In this document: positions 8,221 to 16,291 of the stretch, piece by piece
Position numbering within the stretch: position 1 is the stretch's first letter
Layout of the letters: every line of letters begins with the position of its first letter
NCBI GenBank assembly: GCA_025352225.1
Contig: JANXTT010000032.1
Coordinates: 1 to 55,504 of the forward strand
Reading direction: 5' to 3'
Length of the DNA: 55,504 bases
From: Mucilaginibacter sp.
GTDB lineage: Bacteria > Bacteroidota > Bacteroidia > Sphingobacteriales > Sphingobacteriaceae
The notes under the pieces: model-generated
Database searches by the model: none
What the model saw: the letters and a program-made list of their open reading frames with translations, nothing else
What the model was told of the DNA's origin: nothing
Program-made: the position numbers and the translations under genes

Positions 8221-8271
8221 TTGCAGGGGACGGAGTCGAACCATCGGTGTGCTGCCATCCAGCTCCCTGCC
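8221..8271 (-). ncRNA. tRNA-like RNA lacking an anticodon arm
   Basis: On the minus strand a 6-bp acceptor stem GCAGGG/CCCTGC (8270-8265 with 8228-8223) encloses a 4-bp D-like arm GCTG-GATGG-CAGC (8263-8251), a 5-nt linker ACACC and a full T arm GATGG-TTCGACT-CCGTC (8245-8229), then discriminator-like A at 8221. A seventh outer pair would be G-A. There is no room for an anticodon arm. As with tRNA-Arg in this window, no CCA is encoded. A promoter box ends 11 nt upstream and a hairpin terminator follows, so this looks like a dedicated RNA gene of about 110 nt rather than debris. A decayed tRNA is the main alternative. Confidence 0.6.
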
Positions 8272-8282
8272 ATTGTATGGTA

Positions 8283-8311
8283 CAAACATACACTTCATTT
8301 ACATTGCCAAG
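8283..8311 (-). promoter_or_regulatory. Promoter of the tRNA-like RNA
   Basis: CTTG (8311-8308), 17-nt spacer, then a perfect TAnnTTTG box TATGTTTG (8290-8283). The predicted start around 8277 is a few bases before the tRNA-like acceptor stem, the same arrangement as at tRNA-Arg. Confidence 0.6.
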
Positions 8312-8523
8312 CATTAATTAACATACTTTAACAATCATTAAATAATAAACAACATTATTTACCTTTTATTATCAATAACATAAAAAAAATATCATTTAAT
8401 TGAAAGTTTAATTTTACAATTTTTAATAATACTTTTTGATTTTTATTTTATTAAAACAATAAAATATTATTTACAACGATTTTTTGTTTGTTTTTTCGGA
8501 ATATAACTAACCACTAAATTGCT

Positions 8524-9327
8524 TTGAGATATTTTTTACACATTGGTTACCATGGAGCGCAATACAGCGGCTGGCAAAAGCACCCCGGTATGTTAACTGT
8601 ACAGCAGGTGATGGAAACAGCTATCAGTAAGGTGCTCAAAACCCCCGTAGCTATTATAGGTTGCGGCCGTACTGATGCCCAGGTGCATGCCAGTCAGTTT
8701 TTTTTTCATATGGATATTGAAGGTGGCTTGGGCTTTGACCCGCTTTTTCGCTTAAATAAACTTTTACCCCCTGATATAGCTATTTTTGACATTATTGCTA
8801 TGGAAGGCCTGCCACATGCCAGATTTGATGCCATCCAAAGAACATATGACTATTTTATACATACTTACAAAGATCCGTTTTTAAATAGGTTTAGCTCCAT
8901 GTATCTTGAAAAAAATCTCGACGTTGATAAAATGAAAGCAGCCGCATCATTGTTGCCGTTATACAATGATTACAGAGCTTTCTGTACCAGCCCGGATAAA
9001 AACGAACATACAATTTGCAATGTTACATCTGCCGCATTATTTACCGATCAAACTGGGAACAGGTTGCGGTTCCATATTTCAGCCAATCGTTTTTTAGGTA
9101 AAATGATCCGGATTATAGTAGGCCGGTTGCTTGATATCGGAACGGGAGTTAGCAGCGTTGATGAATTTGAAGGTCAATTAACCAATACAAAAACCGCTAA
9201 CAATATTAAACCAGCCTATCCACAAGGGCTTTATCTATCTAAAATAACTTATTCATACCTTAATTTACCACCACATACCACGTTTATTTCAATGTTACAA
9301 CATGATGTATGCTGGCAGGAAATTTAA
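8524..9327 (+). CDS. truA: tRNA pseudouridine synthase A
   Basis: 267 residues; converts U38-U40 in the anticodon stem-loop of tRNAs to pseudouridine. The catalytic Asp is Asp51 in GCGRTDAQVHA, and the N-terminus IGYHGAQYSGWQ is the usual TruA opening. RFLGKMIRIIVGRLLDIG near residue 190 is the conserved C-terminal motif. The start is TTG; an in-frame TAA sits at 8515-8517, leaving little room for anything longer. Upstream are about 230 bases of very AT-rich DNA. The gene is transcribed away from the tRNA-like unit. Confidence 0.9.
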   Translation: MRYFLHIGYHGAQYSGWQKHPGMLTVQQVMETAISKVLKTPVAIIGCGRTDAQVHASQFFFHMDIEGGLGFDPLFRLNKLLPPDIAIFDIIAMEGLPHARFDAIQRTYDYFIHTYKDPFLNRFSSMYLEKNLDVDKMKAAASLLPLYNDYRAFCTSPDKNEHTICNVTSAALFTDQTGNRLRFHISANRFLGKMIRIIVGRLLDIGTGVSSVDEFEGQLTNTKTANNIKPAYPQGLYLSKITYSYLNLPPHTTFISMLQHDVCWQEI

Positions 9328-9388
9328 AATGGTATCATAGTTATATCCTGATCAAAAAAGCTATATTTTTATCCAGCAACAAAAAAGT

Positions 9389-10138
9389 ATGTTTTTTATA
9401 TTATCAAAATTACTCACCGTTTTAATCTTCCCTATCAGCTGGATTTTTATTCTGCTCATATGGTCATTTATAACTAAAAGCCACAAACGCAAGCAACGTT
9501 TGTTATTAGTGGCAATTATTGTATTCATTATTTTTTCAAACTCGTTTTTATTTAGCCGTTGTGCAAACGCATGGGATATAGATACCCATAACTTACCATC
9601 CAAAAAATACAGTTGTGCCATAGTTTTAGGGGGGTTCACGTCTTTCGATGCTGATGGAAACGGGTATTTCAACGCGGCGGCAGATAGATTTATACAGGGA
9701 ATTAAATTGCAAAAAACAGGCGTAACATCAAAAATTTTAATTTCGGGCGGAAGTGCCGGAATAATAAAAAACAAATTTAAAGAGGCCGATTATGTATATA
9801 CCCAACTAAAGGCATTAAACATTGCTGATAGCAGTATACTTATTGAAAATCAATCGCGTAATACCATAGAAAACGCTCAGTATTCTAAAAGGCTATTACA
9901 AAAACAACATGTGCCCCCACCCTATTTACTAATCACATCAGCCTTCCATATGCGCAGGGCAATTTATACATTTAAAAAGTATGGCATTGATGTAGTGCCA
10001 TATTCCTGCGATTTTATTGCGGGAAAAGAAGAGCAGTCTATAGGAGATTTTATTTTGCCAAATTCCGATGCTTTAAATAAATGGAACTTTTATATTAAAG
10101 AAATGATAGGATATGTAGTATATCATTTTAAAGCCTAA
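9389..10138 (+). CDS. YdcF/ElyC/SanA family (DUF218) membrane protein
   Basis: 249 residues. Two hydrophobic segments (about 5-28 and 38-57) precede a soluble DUF218 domain. Recognisable family motifs are CAIVLGGFTSFDADG near 80, ILISGGSAG near 117, ENQSRNTIENAQYSK near 152 and LITSAFHMRRA near 183. E. coli relatives act in envelope integrity and peptidoglycan or lipid-carrier metabolism, but the reaction is not established. It lies 61 bp after truA on the same strand and may be cotranscribed. It converges on the acyltransferase with no clear terminator in the 37-bp gap. Confidence 0.8.
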   Translation: MFFILSKLLTVLIFPISWIFILLIWSFITKSHKRKQRLLLVAIIVFIIFSNSFLFSRCANAWDIDTHNLPSKKYSCAIVLGGFTSFDADGNGYFNAAADRFIQGIKLQKTGVTSKILISGGSAGIIKNKFKEADYVYTQLKALNIADSSILIENQSRNTIENAQYSKRLLQKQHVPPPYLLITSAFHMRRAIYTFKKYGIDVVPYSCDFIAGKEEQSIGDFILPNSDALNKWNFYIKEMIGYVVYHFKA

Positions 10139-10175
10139 CCCCACTCTTATTCTTTCTGAAAACGACGGTATGATT

Positions 10176-11216
10176 TTATCCTGAAATATATTTACCCCAG
10201 GGCAATTTATTTATAATAAAAACCAGTAACAACGTTAAAATAAAACAAATAATTGCAGTTACGGGGATACTTAGTATAGGATTAAACATCTTAAAATTAA
10301 CATCAAAACTATCCAGCAGGGTTAAAACAAGGGCATGTGCCAGATAAATACCATATGCGTACGCACCAGAAAAGTTAGTTGCCAGCGTAATGAAAATTGG
10401 CATTTTAGGTATAATTACCCGGCCCATTATAAACACGCTGGCCGATAGCAGTAAAATAGCTGGGCTTAATGGTTCGTAAAGCTGTGTGCTAATGCCATTG
10501 TAATAATTATATAATAGATACGTACCAACTGTTGTAAATAATAGAGTTAAAAAAAACACGGCCAATGCCCACCTCTTAATACACAGGGGCATTTTTTTAA
10601 ATGCCAGGTAATGACCTAGCACCAAATAACCGACATACCCTTCAAAATTTCTGACATCTACCTGTGGCTTAAACGCCGATAAATAAGGTTGTTCTAGTAA
10701 CATTATTATAAACCAAACAATTAAAAAGTATAGAATTTCGCGCTCTGAGGCATTGCGTACAAACTTACCAATGATTGGTATCACCAAATAAAGACCAATA
10801 AGCATGTACACATACCATAAATGGTATGAACTGCCATATTGTAACAAGTGCAGCACTTGTTTTACTGTGGCCCAAAAATTTCCGGTGTAAACTATTTCCT
10901 CATTATAATAAGCGTAGGCTATGTAAATTAAACTCCAAAACAAAAACGGCACCACCACTCTAACAAATCGTTTTTTCAGGAAACTACCCAGTTCGTATTC
11001 CTTGTGCAACAGTAAAGCCCCGGTTATCATCACAAACACCGGAACAGCAAAACGCACCAAACTGTTATAAAAATCGCCCGTAAGCCATACAAATACCGGT
11101 TCTTTACCATATTGCTCTAATACAGGCGATGTAGAATGCAATATAATAACAGCAAATAAGGCAATAAGCCTTAGGTTATTTATCCATTGCAGGTTTTCGC
11201 TTTTATCAGAAGACAT
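10176..11216 (-). CDS. Acyltransferase family 3 membrane protein
   Basis: 346 residues with about ten membrane segments, as expected for the PF01757 family that transfers acetyl or other acyl groups to sugars at the membrane. The conserved N-terminal His is in RLIALFAVIILHSTSP, and the next conserved motif is RFAVPVFVMITGALLL near 55. WSLIYIAYAYY and YHLWYVYMLIGLY are typical loops and helices. The acceptor cannot be read from the sequence; surface polysaccharide is likely. Monocistronic, with the plus-strand lipoprotein gene starting about 190 bp away in the opposite direction. Confidence 0.85.
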   Translation of the reverse strand: MSSDKSENLQWINNLRLIALFAVIILHSTSPVLEQYGKEPVFVWLTGDFYNSLVRFAVPVFVMITGALLLHKEYELGSFLKKRFVRVVVPFLFWSLIYIAYAYYNEEIVYTGNFWATVKQVLHLLQYGSSYHLWYVYMLIGLYLVIPIIGKFVRNASEREILYFLIVWFIIMLLEQPYLSAFKPQVDVRNFEGYVGYLVLGHYLAFKKMPLCIKRWALAVFFLTLLFTTVGTYLLYNYYNGISTQLYEPLSPAILLLSASVFIMGRVIIPKMPIFITLATNFSGAYAYGIYLAHALVLTLLDSFDVNFKMFNPILSIPVTAIICFILTLLLVFIINKLPWGKYISG

Positions 11217-11405
11217 TTTATAATGATATGGCCGCTTGAGCGGGACATTAAAAGTAAAAAAAAATAGGTTAAATAATAATGCTGATTAAAACCGCTGAAA
11301 TAAATTTAGAAAAATACAGAAAACGATCTTCTTCATTTTCACTTCATCTTACCTCTATAGTTTTACATCATCAATTAAAAATAATTAAACCTAAATCTCA
11401 TAATC

Positions 11406-12335
11406 ATGAAAAAGTCAAACAAACTTAATTTTTTACTAACTACTGGCCTAGGCGTATTAATGGCATTATATTCTTGTCAAAAACAAGCACAAGTACCATT
11501 ACAAACCACTACTACCGCAACTGCAGCTACAATAAACAACAATGGTGCTATATTGGTAGCCTCCGCCTCACAAGCCGGTAGTTCGGCACCAACTGATGAT
11601 GTTTATGTTATAAACGCATATCCGCCAGATGCAAAAAAAGATTCGGTAACATTTGCAAGCTTACCCGCTGCCATCGCCACCTATTTAAATGCTAACTATG
11701 CAGGGTATACATACCAAAAATCATTTAAAATTTTAACTCCCACAGGTGCTGTTGATAGTTACGATGTAATTATTTTATTTAATGGCAAACCAGTTGGTTT
11801 AAAATTTGATACTACAGGAAACTTTGTTTTGGTACTCCAACAATGTGAAGGCCATGACCTGGGCGGAAAAGGATGGCACGACGGTGGCCGTTTTGGCGAA
11901 CGAGATGGCATGCACCGCGATACAATAGCACTTACCGCTTTACCAACGGTTATTAAGGCCTACTTTACAACTAACTATCCTGCCGATACATTACTTCATG
12001 CGGCATTAACTCCCGAGGGTACTTATATAGTTATTAGTGCGAACAAGGGTTTATACGCCACTACATTAACAACAGCCGGGGTATTAATTAACCGTATGCA
12101 AGTATATCCGCCGCATGCAAATAACCATACACCAATTGCTCAAAGCGCGTTGCCTGCAGCTATAACAACTTATTTAACTAAAACATTCCCGGGTTATGTT
12201 TTTGACAAAGCGTTTGTAGAAAAATTAAATACAACAGTACAAGAGTATGATGTATTTATTAATGTGAATGGCACAAGGCAAGCCATTGAATTTGATGCAA
12301 CGGGCGCCTTTGTTAAAAGCATCACGATTAGATAA
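11406..12335 (+). CDS. Lipoprotein with three PepSY-like repeats
   Basis: 309 residues. The lipobox ALYSC places the lipidated Cys at 24, followed by a Thr/Ala-rich linker. Three PepSY-like (PF11396-type) units start with SLPAAIATYLNANYAGY, ALPTVIKAYFTTNYPAD and ALPAAITTYLTKTFPGY; the first and third continue into YDV and (V/A)xxFDxTGxFV strands. Between units 1 and 2 lies a Gly/His/Asp-rich stretch (GHDLGGKGWHDGGR) that could bind metal (inference). Such periplasmic proteins are often found near two-component systems, and one follows at 14279. A strong terminator after the gene argues against one long transcript with the downstream genes. Confidence 0.8.
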   Translation: MKKSNKLNFLLTTGLGVLMALYSCQKQAQVPLQTTTTATAATINNNGAILVASASQAGSSAPTDDVYVINAYPPDAKKDSVTFASLPAAIATYLNANYAGYTYQKSFKILTPTGAVDSYDVIILFNGKPVGLKFDTTGNFVLVLQQCEGHDLGGKGWHDGGRFGERDGMHRDTIALTALPTVIKAYFTTNYPADTLLHAALTPEGTYIVISANKGLYATTLTTAGVLINRMQVYPPHANNHTPIAQSALPAAITTYLTKTFPGYVFDKAFVEKLNTTVQEYDVFINVNGTRQAIEFDATGAFVKSITIR

Positions 12336-12348
12336 ACAATAAAAATTA

Positions 12349-12388
12349 TTAGCCCGGTATCAACAATGCTGGTACCGGGCTAATTTTT
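12349..12388 (+). terminator. Rho-independent terminator after the PepSY-like lipoprotein gene
   Basis: TTAGCCCGGTA (12349-12359) pairs with TACCGGGCTAA (12373-12383), an 11-bp stem with a 13-nt loop, followed by TTTTT. Confidence 0.85.
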
Positions 12389-12485
12389 CCGCATTTAAAT
12401 AAAACAAAACTCAGCTTTGTTTCGTAAGTTTAAGTTGATTTACTATAATTTTAAAAGGCAACCCGCTAAGGGTTATTAATATTTT

Positions 12486-12941
12486 ATGAAACTACTGCTC
12501 ATTTTTTTTATTTCATTAGCTGCCGTTACGTCAACTAAAAAATCTTCCGTTAGTTGGTCGGGAGATTTTGATGCCGCAACCAAACAGGCACAAGAAAGTC
12601 ATAAACTTATATTGGTAAATTTTTCGGGATCAGACTGGTGTGGGCCATGCATACGTTTAAGAAAAGAAATATTAGAAACAGAAGGATTTGAAAAATTCGC
12701 GTCGGATAATCTTGTTTTAGTACGTGCCGATTTCCCCAGACAAAAAAAGAACCAGTTGAGTAAGGAACAAACCAGTCGCAACGAAGCTCTGGCCGATAAA
12801 TTCAATGCTGATGGTAAATTTCCATTCACGTTATTATTAAACGAACATGGTAAAATATTAAAAACATGGGATGGCTTTCCGAAAGAAACACCTGAAAATT
12901 TTGTAGCCGAAATTAATGGGTTCATACAAATAAACAAGTAA
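12486..12941 (+). CDS. Exported thioredoxin-like protein
   Basis: 151 residues. The N-terminal hydrophobic stretch (3-17) is a signal peptide or anchor. The thioredoxin fold is seen in LILVNFSGSDWCGPC, with redox Cys52 and Cys55 in a WCGPC motif, and in the later FPFTLLLNEHGKIL, where the Pro is the cis-proline position. Between them KFASDNLVLVRADFP matches thioredoxin-like DUF255/thioredoxin_7 proteins. It probably acts as a periplasmic disulfide reductant or isomerase. It is the first gene of a same-strand series running to 16291. Confidence 0.8.
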   Translation: MKLLLIFFISLAAVTSTKKSSVSWSGDFDAATKQAQESHKLILVNFSGSDWCGPCIRLRKEILETEGFEKFASDNLVLVRADFPRQKKNQLSKEQTSRNEALADKFNADGKFPFTLLLNEHGKILKTWDGFPKETPENFVAEINGFIQINK

Positions 12942-13014
12942 TTTGAAGTTTAAATAAGTATTGACTTATATTTAATTTTCTATTTGAATAATTTTTAATA
13001 GTTCCATTTTACTG

Positions 13015-13344
13015 ATGTCGAAACGGTTAGTGTATATTTTTATTATATTGATATTCACTTACCGTGTCTCATTAGCAAAACCCTGTTCGGGGCATCTGCT
13101 GCAAATAGTAAAATCCCATAATTTACCTTTAAATTCAACCTTTGTAATCACATATGAAAGTGATACAATTAAGGTTAAAAAAATTAAAGAAATTGCCAGA
13201 TCCAGAAGGCAGGCCAAACCCATCAAACTCGACGCCGCACGGATTGACACCATAAATAATAAGCCTAAAACTAAACCTAGAAGGCAACAACGGCCGGATG
13301 GTTTAGAGCGTCCGCCAGAAATACCAAGAAGGAATAATAATTAA
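13015..13344 (+). CDS. Small exported basic protein of unknown function
   Basis: 109 residues. A clear signal peptide (MSKRLVYIFIILIFTYRVSLA) precedes a polar mature part. The last 55 residues are rich in Lys, Arg and Pro (KPRRQQRPDGL, then RPPEIPRRNNN) with no predicted domain. I do not recognise a family. The spacing to the next gene is 13 bp, so it is almost certainly cotranscribed with the barrel-like protein and the two-component system. The basic, disordered tail would suit binding to an acidic partner or nucleic acid or lipid headgroups, which is speculation. Confidence 0.55.
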   Translation: MSKRLVYIFIILIFTYRVSLAKPCSGHLLQIVKSHNLPLNSTFVITYESDTIKVKKIKEIARSRRQAKPIKLDAARIDTINNKPKTKPRRQQRPDGLERPPEIPRRNNN

Positions 13345-13357
13345 CTAAGTTTAGCTG

Positions 13358-14269
13358 ATGAGATACATTTTCGCCTCGTTTATTTTGATTGCATTAACAA
13401 CAGTTAAAACATTGGGTATTAACAATTATTATCTAAAAAACATCCGCCTTAATGCAGACTCGGATAGTACCGCAACGGATACTAGTAAAACAAAAAAGCA
13501 ATCACTATCAATTGGTGTTAGTTATGGTACCGATGCCACTTTTTTTGGCCGCACCAATCAAATAAAGTATCCGTTTTTAACTGGGGATGTAATATACAAC
13601 ACCAAATCGGGCGTATTTGTTTATGGGTCTGCATGGAAGGTTATAGGCTCCATACCCGCTATTGATGAGGTGGACCTTGGCCTGGGTTATTCCTATAAAC
13701 TTTCAAAAAAAATTAAAGGGTCAATAAGCTATACTAAATTCCTTTTTAGCGATCAATCACAGATCATCAAATCGGCTTCCTCAAATGATATTAATTTTAA
13801 GAACTCGGTTGACTGGTTTTTAAAAACCAGCGTTACACTTGATTATTTATATGGCAAAGCCGATGACTTTTTTGTTTCCATAAGTAACTCCAAATACATG
13901 GAAAGCAATTGGAATATTTTTGACGATAAGGATTATCTTACTTTTGCTCCATCGTTCAACATTATTTTGGGCACGCAAAACTTTGTTCAGAAATACTCGC
14001 ATGATCATTTTTATTTTGACGATAAAGGTAAATACGGCCCACCGCCGCCAGGGCCGCCACCGCCATTACACAACGAAGAAGATTTTAGGTTAGCCAACCG
14101 TGAATTCAACTTTTTAAATTATAGCATAAAATTACCATTAGCATATAACAGGCCGCATTATACACTGGAGGCTTCGTATCGGTACTCTATACCTGTTAAT
14201 GTGCAAGGACTATTAACCGCTAAAAACGAATCATTTTTCAACTTAACATTCTACTATATTTTTTATTAA
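13358..14269 (+). CDS. Putative outer-membrane beta-barrel protein in a two-component operon
   Basis: 303 residues with an N-terminal signal sequence ending near residue 19. From about 50 onward the sequence alternates polar and hydrophobic residues in many strands with aromatic ends (GLGYSYKLSKKIKGSISYTKF, split by turns; YTLEASYRYSIP; FFNLTFYYIFY at the C-terminus), as in outer-membrane barrels. A proline-rich loop GPPPPGPPPPLH lies near 228-240. No family recognised. It sits 13 bp after the basic protein and 9 bp before the response regulator, so it is likely a target or sensor partner of that pair. Confidence 0.6.
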   Translation: MRYIFASFILIALTTVKTLGINNYYLKNIRLNADSDSTATDTSKTKKQSLSIGVSYGTDATFFGRTNQIKYPFLTGDVIYNTKSGVFVYGSAWKVIGSIPAIDEVDLGLGYSYKLSKKIKGSISYTKFLFSDQSQIIKSASSNDINFKNSVDWFLKTSVTLDYLYGKADDFFVSISNSKYMESNWNIFDDKDYLTFAPSFNIILGTQNFVQKYSHDHFYFDDKGKYGPPPPGPPPPLHNEEDFRLANREFNFLNYSIKLPLAYNRPHYTLEASYRYSIPVNVQGLLTAKNESFFNLTFYYIFY

Positions 14270-14278
14270 AAATCTGCG

Positions 14279-14959
14279 ATGAATATACTGATTATAGAAG
14301 ATGAACGATCATTAGCCCGCGAACTGGAAATATTTCTGGCCGGGGCCAATTATGTATGCGAGATCTGCTATAATGGTAAAACCGCCTCGCAAAAAATTGC
14401 CATTAACCTCTACGATTTTATTTTGATAGACCTTGGACTTCCTGACTATGAAGGTCTTGATCTGTTAAAGGAAGCTAAAAAGAATAACCCCGACGCCGCC
14501 TGTATTATTTTAACGGCTCGTGCCGAAGTATACGACCGTATTAAGGGATTAGACCTTGGTGCCGATGATTATTTAGCCAAGCCTTTCTCCATGCTGGAAC
14601 TGCAAAGCCGTATGCAGGCCATAACCCGCAGAAAATTTGGGCTAAAGCATACCATCATTACACTTGGTGAGTTTTCGGTAGATCTTGATAATCGTACCAT
14701 AGCCCACAATGGGACTACCATTAGCACCATCACTAAAAAGGAGTACGATTTAGTTGCTTACCTGATATTGCATAAAAACCGAACATTAACCCGGCCGCAG
14801 TTAAGCGAGCATATTTGGGGAAGCATTATCAATGATGATTGCGATTCAAACTATATTGATGTACACATTAAAAACATCCGTAAAAAGTTAAATACTTACG
14901 CCCCAGCCGATTGGCTGGAAACCGTAAGGGGTTTGGGTTATAAAATAAAACTCAATTAA
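14279..14959 (+). CDS. OmpR/PhoB-family response regulator
   Basis: 226 residues. The receiver domain (1-115) has acidic pocket residues Glu7/Asp8, phosphoacceptor Asp51 in FILIDLGLPDYEG, Thr in IILTARAEV and the conserved Lys in YLAKPFS. The C-terminal winged-helix domain (about 128-225) shows the usual ending YIDVHIKNIRKKL and VRGLGYKI. It is a transcription activator or repressor controlled by the adjacent kinase, which starts 6 bp after its stop. Confidence 0.9.
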   Translation: MNILIIEDERSLARELEIFLAGANYVCEICYNGKTASQKIAINLYDFILIDLGLPDYEGLDLLKEAKKNNPDAACIILTARAEVYDRIKGLDLGADDYLAKPFSMLELQSRMQAITRRKFGLKHTIITLGEFSVDLDNRTIAHNGTTISTITKKEYDLVAYLILHKNRTLTRPQLSEHIWGSIINDDCDSNYIDVHIKNIRKKLNTYAPADWLETVRGLGYKIKLN

Positions 14960-14965
14960 CAACCC

Positions 14966-16291
14966 TTGAAACTCCAAACCAAACTTACGCTCTTTAATGC
15001 CATCTCCAAACTGGTTATTGTAGTGTTATTTGTACTGCTGTTACCTTCCCTTATTCAAAACATTAATCATACCTATACTGACAACCGGCTGCGCAAACAG
15101 CAAAACAAACTATTGCAAATAGTAAAATCCCAGGGGATTGGCACCTATATGCAGAACGATGAAAGCTATGGCAGTTACCTTCCGCTTAAAGAGGAGTACA
15201 TTAGTTTAGATGTAGTGGCCCCGAACTATTTTTTGGATACCATAAAAAACGAAAAACGCCTTGTTGAGCATGATACCATTGAGTACAGGATATTGAGCCA
15301 TACATTTAAAACCGGGCAAAAAAACTATCTGTTAGAAATTGGCAAAAGTGTTAATACGCTTGGCGAAACTAGTACTGCATTACAGAATATTGCTTTAGAA
15401 ATATTATTAGGAATGATTTTTTTAACCATCCTGGCAGATCTTGTCTATTCCAATTACATATTAAACCCACTCGGCCTAATCATTAAAACAAAACTTATCG
15501 GAAACAAGTTCCCCAATTTTGGCACTTATGAAAAGGTTAAAACATCAACATCTGATTTTCAATACCTCGACCAAAGTATCCATCAGATGATAGAAGCTAT
15601 TGAAAACGCTTTCCATAAAGAACGCGAGTTTATATCAAATGCATCACACGAGTTAATGACCCCCATATCCATTTTACAATCTAAAATTGAAAACATGTTT
15701 AACCGGGATGATATTACCGACGAGGTAAAAGTACGGATGCTTGAGATGCAGAAAATATTGAACAGGCTTAAAAACATAACCAAAACATTATTGCTTATAT
15801 CGCAGATAGAAAACGAACAGTTTTTAAAGGACGATCATATTAAGGCAAAAGAGCTTTTACAGGAAGTTTATGACGAAATTTCTATTCGGCTTGAGCAAAA
15901 GAACATCACAATTGATATTTCAGTTCCGGATGGTATAGAACTAATTAACATTAATAAATTTTTGCTGTTTAACCTGTTTTTTAACCTGATTAATAATGCC
16001 ATTAAGTACAACAGGGAATCGGGCGAAATAAAGATCGATGGTTTTATGAAAGATAATAACCTAATCATTCAAATTGCGGATACTGGCATAGGCATAGCCG
16101 ATGATCAATTACCTTATATTTTTAACCGGTTTAAAAAATTACGCCAGTCGTTACAGCAGGAAAGCTATGGGCTGGGCCTTCCCATTGTAAAATCAATTGC
16201 CGATTTTCATCATATAACTATAACGGTAACATCCCAATTGGAAAAAGGGAGCGTATTCACGTTGGTTTTTCCAGTGTCCGTATTGAACTAG
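14966..16291 (+). CDS. Membrane sensor histidine kinase
   Basis: 441 residues from a TTG start; no ATG lies near enough. Two membrane segments (about 13-31 and 143-165) bracket a roughly 110-residue periplasmic sensor region with no recognised fold. The phosphoacceptor is His228 in FISNASHELMTPISIL. The ATPase part shows the N box (NLINNAIKYN), G1 (DTGIGI) and a C-terminal GLGLPIVKSI. It pairs with the preceding response regulator. The last bases overlap the stop codon of the convergent isomerase gene (16288-16291), so the two transcripts end on each other. Confidence 0.9.
   Translation: MKLQTKLTLFNAISKLVIVVLFVLLLPSLIQNINHTYTDNRLRKQQNKLLQIVKSQGIGTYMQNDESYGSYLPLKEEYISLDVVAPNYFLDTIKNEKRLVEHDTIEYRILSHTFKTGQKNYLLEIGKSVNTLGETSTALQNIALEILLGMIFLTILADLVYSNYILNPLGLIIKTKLIGNKFPNFGTYEKVKTSTSDFQYLDQSIHQMIEAIENAFHKEREFISNASHELMTPISILQSKIENMFNRDDITDEVKVRMLEMQKILNRLKNITKTLLLISQIENEQFLKDDHIKAKELLQEVYDEISIRLEQKNITIDISVPDGIELININKFLLFNLFFNLINNAIKYNRESGEIKIDGFMKDNNLIIQIADTGIGIADDQLPYIFNRFKKLRQSLQQESYGLGLPIVKSIADFHHITITVTSQLEKGSVFTLVFPVSVLN

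Noticed and set aside
8221..8271. Reading the tRNA-like element as the tmRNA (ssrA) gene
   Set aside because: There is no long internal region or tag-peptide frame; the whole unit is far shorter than tmRNA.
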